This document shows positions 57,236 to 64,000 of a stretch of DNA of 64,000 nt, piece by piece. The position numbers and the translations under genes are program-made. Each line of letters opens with the position of its first letter. The stretch's first letter is position 1. Source of the DNA: Synaphobranchus kaupii (Eukaryota > Chordata > Actinopteri > Anguilliformes > Synaphobranchidae). The stretch is from assembly GCA_029718625.1 (NCBI GenBank), contig CM056387.1, forward strand, positions 39,487,798 to 39,551,797, read 5' to 3'. Under the pieces are notes generated by a model. That model saw only the letters and a program-made list of their open reading frames with translations. It did not search any database and was not told where the DNA came from.

Positions 57236-59254
57236 AAAAAAACATTTCATCTTGACATTAAACCTTTGCTATTCATATATCCAAATGGCACTATAGACAA
57301 ACACGTGGCTACAGTTAGTTATTGTTGTGTTGTCGTTCATTGAAATGAAGCAAATTTTATTTGAAATTATACTAGGAGTTACTCCACTTTATATGTTACA
57401 TAGGCTACTTTCTCATTTGGATGTTAGGTATCTACACTACACTACAGACATAGCCCACTGTTTCACCTGACTAGAGACAGAAGAACGATTGTTTTTCTAC
57501 ATACAGTATATATTAAGCGAGGTAGTTACAGGCTACAAACTGTAAAGCACCAACTAATACAAGTGCTTTAAATGTTAATCATCGGCGATATTTCCTTCCC
57601 TTGGTGTCAAGACCGCAGAAATATCCAGCTTTACCATTAGTATAGGGTTTACTCTTTTATAGAATTTAGCACAATGGAAAAATATGTGAGCGCCTGCGTG
57701 CGTATGCGCGCGCGTAGCGAATGATACATTTTAAAATGTTGAACGATACGTGGTCATTCGCAATTGGAGACAATTTTTATGTTAAGTTTGATGTATTGTA
57801 AATGAACCGAACATTAGACCTCGGATATGAAATCCGCGCTCAAAATGGGAGAAAGTGTCCGAGAAGCATTTGATGACATGAAACATTAACATGTGTCACT
57901 GAATCGCAATAGATTATTTTGTTTGATGGAAGACTCTACGCTTTAATCAAACACGTCCTTAAACAGCAATGCAATGTTCCCAGCACCACATAAACGATCG
58001 GGGGAAACTATTTAGCAAAAGTTTCTCGGAGCGGTGCTTCTTGATACTATAAAACACCATTTGTACGAAATGCCGCGAAGCTACATTTTGCATACCAAGG
58101 TCATACAGTTTATGCGAGCAGGCGTGCAATGTATAATGAGAAACCGAAAACAATGGTAATGGATTATCCCTTTTGATGTGTCTTGGACGAAGTCGACTTG
58201 ATGGAAATAAGGCATCTCAGAATTTCAAAGGTGAACCAAGGCGAGCAGGTCAGCAATAAGGGTTATAAAATACGTTGAGATGCCACCTTTTCCACGCTTC
58301 CACTACTTTGTGTAATTTTCGAATTTTCTTCATACTCAAATAATGACATTAGCTAAATGATTATTTATGCACAAAGCCTTGGTTGAATGGATTTAAAAGG
58401 GAGGTGTGTGTAGCCAATGTCAAATGTGTTTTATTATTAAAGTAGGCTACAGCCTTTCCATGTAACCATTTCAAAGTGGAAAGAGGCTATCTGTTGATAG
58501 AGTCTTGGCTTGGTTTCTGAACCAAATACGAACGGTGCAACGTAAATTTTTTAAAATATGTAATCTATTCAGGTTGTCATGAATAAAAGGAAAAGAAGCT
58601 GCAATTTGTAAAACTTGTGCATTTTCCGTGATTCTTTTTTATATTACGTTTTTCAATTGAGTAGGCAAATTCATCGGAACAATCGCAATCAAGTAGATAA
58701 AAAGAATAATGCATTCAAGCAAATAATTATACACATTGTTTTTTGTGTCACATTTTACGTGCTTTCTCCTGTGTGACGGTTTAACATAGTTAAGTGTCTA
58801 CTTTTATATATCAACAGGTAGGAGACTGCTGAATGTAAGATTTTTATATAATTATTATTATTATTATTTTGTATTGCTGCATAAACCGATTAAGGCGTTC
58901 TATTACAAAAAATGTTTGGAAAAATCGGAATTTATTTGAATCTTAAGTGCCCATGTATAATGGTAGTCCTTCAAAAATAATACAATTTTTCTTTGTTTTG
59001 GCCTTTGGCTCACATTAGAGAATCATTTTTGATATAATTTTTCTTTTCACTAAATCCATATGCAGATGCAAGATCTTCGTAAATCAAGATTTTTTTTTCT
59101 TTTTCAAAAGACAAGAGAAAGGGTACCCGCAGGCAAATACGCCTAAATGAGAAAGGTCAAGATTACCAATTACAATTAGGATCAATGTAATTTGCATTGT
59201 ACATTATTTTCCTTTTGATGATTAGTGTGTATCAGAGGTACAGTAAAAGAGGAA

Positions 59255-59405
59255 GGGGGGGAGGCTTGGGTTGTGGTTCAGGAAGGAGACCGGCGATGAC
59301 AGCTGTCAATTTAGTGCCGATGACCAGGGAAGCAAACATAAAATAGAGCAAACGCAAGATGAACGGCCAACCACAAACAGCTACCCCTGAATGACATTCC
59401 TTTAC
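59255..59405. promoter_or_regulatory. Candidate intronic enhancer with a MEIS/TGIF palindrome
   Basis: TGACAGCTGTCA at 59297-59308 is a perfect 12-base palindrome matching the dimeric MEIS/TGIF motif. A RUNX-like AACCACAAA lies at about 59370-59378, and TCCTTTACCAGGGGCC follows. The block is repeat-free, flanked by GA tracts, and inside the intron of a MEIS partner gene. Activity is inferred. Confidence 0.4.
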
Positions 59406-59577
59406 CAGGGGCCTCCTAATAGTGTACGTGATGGGTTGCCAGATTTGTGGCCATTGTGAGGCTTATAAGCAGAAGTGACTTGGGGAACATCATAAAACTT
59501 AATGAACTTCGGGGCTCCAGGAGGTGCGCGTTGGGGGAGGGCAGGGCCTGCTTGGCTGCCCTGGCTGCTTGAGGTAT

Positions 59578-59931
59578 TCTTTATGTCTGTAGAGCAGGAG
59601 AAAGGGAGAGGGAGAAAGAGAGAGAGAGAGAGAGAGAGAGAATGAGAGAAGAAGAAAATGATCACTAAATGTTTTAACCCCCGGGGCGACAGCCTGTAGA
59701 TGTTACTTTAAGCCGTACAAGAGCTCAGGAACTCCGAGGCCAGAGGCGAAAGAAGAAAAGGAAAAAAAAGAATTGAGAGAAAAAGAAAAAGAGAAAGATG
59801 AGTGTTAGTAGTTGTGGTTGTGGTCGTGCTCTGCTTTAGCTGGCGTGGAGAGCTTGATGTACTGGCACTGAATCGAGGGAGGGATGTTCACACGTTGGTC
59901 ATCGCGTGTGCTCATCATCGCTTGTGTGTTC

Positions 59932-59972
<41 letters not shown>
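59578..59972. repeat. GA (59617-59642) and TG (59939-59972) microsatellites
   Basis: A GA tract with GA-rich flanks and a pure TG tract. The frames here are repeat-driven. Confidence 0.9.
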
Positions 59973-59975
<3 letters not shown>

Positions 59976-60589
59976 TCAATTGTGTATGTGTAAATCACCA
60001 CTTAGTACTCTCATATTAATGTTAATATGAATTTTAACATACTTGCCACACTCTCCCCACAAAAACTGCACAACCGTAACTTATTTAATTGATCGGTGGT
60101 TGGTTCTATCATTATATGGGATACAGTACTATTTATTTTGTCTTTATAATATGGAATTATTAACCCGCTGCTAAAAGTAGCAGTAAACTGAAGCTTACCC
60201 CGTGGGTTAATTTAGAAGTATGCATCTTAATAAAATGAGAAACATAATTTTAAATGGATTTTGCTTATGTAATGTTTATTGAAACTCTGAATACAGATTG
60301 TGAATGACAGTCACCACGATACAGCATTCAATAATGAAGTTGTTAAATTAACCGTATTTATGATGAAAATTAAAACGTAACGCACAGCATGTAGGACTGT
60401 ACCTTTTAAAAAGTGAGAGAACATGATTATATTTTTCCCAGTGATTGAGCCTTCTCGCATAAGAAAATATTTTTTTATGAAACTGGAATTCTTAGTTCAT
60501 GCTCCCACCACTGAAAACCACCGACAGCGCCGGAGCATGGACGTGCACATATTGTGTTGTGTTTAATATATTTATAGCCTATATTATAT

Positions 60590-60730
60590 TAAATCTATAA
60601 TTAAATATGCATAAAGAATAGAGTCCCTAAGTATGCTAATTATTTAAATGAGCTTGTTTACCAGCTGAGTTCTTGTAATCTTCTCTAATCCCTTTGATGT
60701 TCACTGTTTGAAGGGTTTTTATTTTTTCAC
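60590..60730. promoter_or_regulatory. Candidate conserved intronic element with POU, homeodomain and forkhead motifs
   Basis: GTATGCTAATT (60631-60641, POU-like ATGCTAAT) is followed by ATTTAAATGAG, a forkhead TGTTTAC (60655-60661), CAGCTG (about 60663) and a TCF-like CCTTTGATG (60692). This is repeat-free. The tight cluster of different motifs suggests an enhancer; conservation not tested. Confidence 0.45.
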
Positions 60731-61125
60731 AAAGGCTAAAACACTAACAAGGTACTTTGCACGTTACTTAGTTTATTGTTGCTGTTGACGCTGTTGCTAT
60801 TAAATCAGCTGTCATTATTCTTAGACTCTTCCTGTACGTTTACTTCTCACTTTTTCATTTTGCCAATCGGCTGTGCCCTGTCTTGCAAACATTAGTACAG
60901 CGTTGGGGTGCTTGGGATTTAAAGAGCCTGCTTGGTAAACGCTGTTTGCTCTCTGTATTTGTTTAGCGAAGCCTGGCTTTGAGAAAGATGTCGTGTTTGT
61001 TTTCTCAGCAGGCCTGTTGAAGGACATTGTCTTATCTGGGTGATAAGCGAACCTTCTCTTGATAAAGCACCTTCCTCATGTCGAGTTTTCTCTTTGCTTA
61101 TGGGTGTTTTCTGTGGATGCCGTAT

Positions 61126-61153
61126 CTGTGTGTGTGTGTGTGTGTCTGTGTAG

Positions 61154-61190
<37 letters not shown>

Positions 61191-61262
61191 CGTGTGTGTA
61201 TGACAGACAAAGAGAGTAGGAGATAGAGAGAAAGTGAAATAGTACATGTGTTTAAGAGAGAT

Positions 61263-61297
<35 letters not shown>
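61126..61297. repeat. TG microsatellites in pbx3 intron 2
   Basis: Interrupted TG tracts at 61126-61199 and a pure tract at about 61264-61297. Confidence 0.93.
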
Positions 61298-61575
61298 TTG
61301 TGTGCGTGCGCATGTACATATGTGTGTTTATTTGCGGGAGTATGGTCATGTATTTGTGTTCATTTGGGCATATTGATATGTTAAATATGTACTATTTTAA
61401 TCCATAACAATATAAATAGTGTAAATACTGTGTGTGTCTAACAATAATGCCGTAAAATGATGCTGGTTCTAGTTTAGGATTAATAATTTCAGAGTGAGGA
61501 TCTGATTTGAGTGTAGTAGCTTTGAGGCAGAGGAGAGAGATGTTTTTTTTCTGTAATCTGACCTGTGGATCTGAC

Positions 61576-61669
61576 TTGGCACTGAGAGCAGAAGGGATAT
61601 AGGGGTTCCTGTAGCCCTGTCTTTGGCACTGAGAGCAGAAGGGATATAGGGGTTCCTGTAGCCCTGTCT
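61576..61669. repeat. 47-bp perfect tandem duplication
   Basis: TTGGCACTGAGAGCAGAAGG and the following 27 bases (through GTAGCCCTGTC and its junction) occur twice, at 61576-61622 and 61623-61669, with no visible difference between copies. This indicates a recent duplication or an assembly repeat. Confidence 0.9.
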
Positions 61670-61808
61670 CCTATGCTGTGGGGTTTGATTGAGTCCATTC
61701 TCCTCTGCAGCCCTCACAACTATAGGAAAACCTGTCAATTAGAGACAATACAGAGGACTGATGCTGTTTCTGCAAATATGAAAATAATAAAAAATAATAA
61801 TAATTGTT

Positions 61809-61810
<2 letters not shown>

Positions 61811-61851
<41 letters not shown>
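61811..61851. repeat. Compound CA/TA microsatellite
   Basis: About eight CA units pass directly into about twelve TA units. Confidence 0.93.
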
Positions 61852-62499
61852 TAACAACAATTTAGCCAGGGTTTATTGTGACTCAAGACAATGAACATTT
61901 CCACGTTTAAGGCTCCAGTCCAATTAATTTTTTTTTTTTGCAGTACGTAATGCGCCATATTCTATTTCTCATATTTGCTGTAGTGAAATGCATCGGGATA
62001 GTTTGAATAAGCTCTTTGATAACTGACTGAAGATATACAGGAAAGTATTACAGCATGTGATGATAAATCAATCTGTATGTCAAAAAGAAATAGGAGTTCA
62101 CTGTTCCCTAATACTTTCTTTCATTTAATGAGAATTTACTTTCTGTATGAAAGTTAAAAACAGAAAAGAGCTGGTAGAAGATGAAATGTTCATTGTTCCA
62201 CTGAATTTCATTGCTGCTAAGGCTTGAAGGCACAAAAAAATGTTAAATTGAAACTGAAGTGTTTGCCTGGTAACTGTGTAAACAGTGACAGAAAGAACTG
62301 TATGTACATGTGTTGAGAGAAACAGAAGGACATCGTGCTGTGTGTATGTGTGTAAGTGTGTGTAAGTAGTGTGTGTGTGCTTCTATGAATGTAGTGTGCA
62401 GAGTGCAGAGGGGAGGCAGCAGATTAAAGCAAAAATTAAATAAAAACAGAAAAAAAAACTTGCTGTTCTTGATTAAAGGCCACAGGAAGTATCATCGTA

Positions 62500-62830
62500 A
62501 CGCTTCCTGACAAAGTAACCCCCCCCCCCCCACACCTCCCCACAGAGAACGAGGCTACTCAGCGGGGTCAGTGGCCTGCTTGACCAGGCTGTGCCACAGC
62601 CCACAGCGAAGCCGTTCGCCGGTCCCCTCGGCCTCGTCCGCGCCATTTCCCAAACTCCCCGGCCCCTTTCGAGTCCGCTCAAGCGGCACACTACCCTCCG
62701 TCATTAAGCTATGCTAAGATCCCACCCCGGCGAAGATGATATTCACTGCAATCTCCAAGGGGACGTGTTAACCACACGTACACAGCCGACCAGGGCTGCT
62801 GTTACAGGGCGGACACGTGATGGAATTCTG
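62500..62830. other. GC-rich intronic block
   Basis: CpG-bearing sequence within AT-rich intron, after an 11-C run (about 62520-62530). The minus strand is open for 72 codons without recognisable protein. It could be a regulatory or promoter-like block; no motif decides it. Confidence 0.3.
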
Positions 62831-63304
62831 CTAGGGTTTTTTTTTTTTGTTGTGTGATTTAATTGCACAGAGGGGGAGTAAGGGGTGGTGGGGTGGGGGA
62901 CAGGAGTCTAGAGATGGGAACAGTTATACAAAGATTTATTTATTTTTTCAGGGTGAAAGGATACATTTTCCCTTATGTATAAGTAATAGGATTACATCTA
63001 CATGTGCATATGAAATCCAGAGGTCAATTTACCTGCATTATAAAAGGCTTTGCACTCCGGTGCACCGGTTGTTGAGGTCTGCTCGGCAGTTTACCATCCG
63101 ACTGTGAGTTTAGGGACTCGGTAGGGGGGCGTGGAAGGGGGGGGGGCAGGGGGGGCACTAAAACTTTCTTTCTCCGGCAGGAACAGTAGCTTGTGTTGTG
63201 TAGTGTGAAAAAGAGAAAACGAGTGCACGGGGTGAATAAGTAGATGGGAACGTTTTGCAATGCAAAGCGTTTCGCGGTGGATTGGACGATTTCTTGGCAC
63301 TCCT

Positions 63305-63470
63305 CTAACTGCTATTGTAAGCCCAGAGCAGATTTCCCCATTGCTAATGCCCTAGAAGTATTAATTCACTTTGATATGCCTAATTAGAGGGCATTATGCA
63401 AGAAATGAGATTAAGTGGCAGCATGGAGTCATTTGCCTGTCAGTAAATTGAGTGTTTTTTAACAGGAGGG
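63305..63470. promoter_or_regulatory. Candidate conserved intronic element
   Basis: Repeat-free block with ATTGCTAATGCCC, AAGTATTAATTCACTTTGAT, ATGCCTAATTAGAGGGCATT and ATGCAAGAAATGAGATTAAG. GGGCATTA also mirrors TAATGCCC on the opposite strand 45 bases earlier (63345 and 63390 regions). It has the most enhancer-like look of the intron. Inferred, not aligned. Confidence 0.45.
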
Positions 63471-64000
63471 GTTTGTTTTTTTCACTTTCTCCCGCTTTTG
63501 CATTTAAATGAATTGATTGAGAGGTATGAAGAGGAAGCTACTCCAAATTTTTCCTTAGTTTTTGTTCAGTGATTTTTTTTTTTCCCCCTCTTTCTTTTTT
63601 TTTATTTCTTACTCTTTCAGAAATCACATCTTGTCTAGAGCTGGGAAAAGGAGGCTTGGCGAGCGAATGATTTGGAGCGTGTGTGGTTTTCTGTTTTTTT
63701 TTTTGCGTGTCAACAGTATCCGGGGTTTGCATAATTAGCGTGCTGTAAAACTCTTTGCTGTCATTTTATTCATTGTCACGGTGGTTACGGCTTTGCGACT
63801 GTCATCGAGTGAATATATTGGGAACTACGGAAGTGTCTTTAGTAAAAACTGAACCAAAAGTTTAATTGTCTGAAACATTTACCCTGTACTTAATTATGGC
63901 AACACTAAACAGATAACAGGCTGTTATATTACATTTTCCCCTTTGTATTATATCAGTTTTCTCTCTAATTTTGCCCTACGATATAAAATAGCGCTTGGGA

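Larger units (their letters stand above)
56251..64000 (+). other. pbx3: pbx3 intron 2 (5-prime part)
   Basis: The intron begins GTAAGA and runs past the window end. No frame resembling the following PBX exon (LSIRGAQEE…, LMRLDNMLL) is present, consistent with the long intron 2 of vertebrate PBX genes. It holds microsatellites, a 47-bp tandem duplication and several homeodomain-motif-rich blocks listed separately. The rest has no recognisable content. Confidence 0.85.

Overview
The window looks like a teleost fish nuclear genome: single-exon coding islands in long non-coding DNA, GT-AG introns, very many CA/TG, GA, GATA and GAA microsatellites, long poly-C/poly-G tracts, tRNA-headed SINEs whose tails carry the typical fish GCAGACGCTCTTATCCAG-type ending, and several small DNA-transposon derivatives. 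There is no bacterial or viral gene architecture, and nearly all open frames are chance or repeat-driven.

Only one clearly intact gene is present. The first two coding exons of pbx3 (a PBC-class TALE homeodomain transcription factor) lie on the + strand at 54974-55170 and about 56176-56250. The window ends inside intron 2, so the rest of the PBC domain and the homeodomain are outside. The start of exon 2 carries a one-base frame problem at the splice acceptor that deserves checking.

About 14 kb upstream, on the opposite strand (about 40640-40933), is a decayed first coding exon of mapkap1 (SIN1, a TORC2 subunit). The start-codon region, the HIRQS block and the SSWD block are still recognisable, in order and at almost the expected spacing, but frameshifts break the frame. 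In human, MAPKAP1 and PBX3 are head-to-head neighbours, so this is best read as the dying local copy of mapkap1 beside a retained pbx3, as expected after the teleost genome duplication.

Layout: 1-12 kb is gene-free, with two diverged direct copies of a ~0.9 kb sequence (about 530-1400 and 10060-11060), a 52-unit 10-bp minisatellite (2281-2800), five poly-C tracts in 3 kb and a SINE. 12-20 kb has possible regulatory blocks, a 110-bp unit present twice 594 bp apart, two more SINEs and a GATA tract. 20-26.2 kb carries three inverted-repeat DNA elements, one an almost complete 1.1-kb palindrome inserted into a TG tract and one a 158-bp hairpin. 26-40 kb is non-coding and partly CpG-rich, with a 500-N assembly gap (31001-31500). 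40-54 kb holds a 28-bp tandem array, the mapkap1 relic, and non-coding DNA leading into a CCAAT/X-box promoter-like region. 54-64 kb is pbx3 exon 1, intron 1, exon 2 and the start of intron 2, with several blocks rich in TALE/homeodomain motifs.

Conserved-element calls are inferences from motif density and low repeat content. No alignment could be run.
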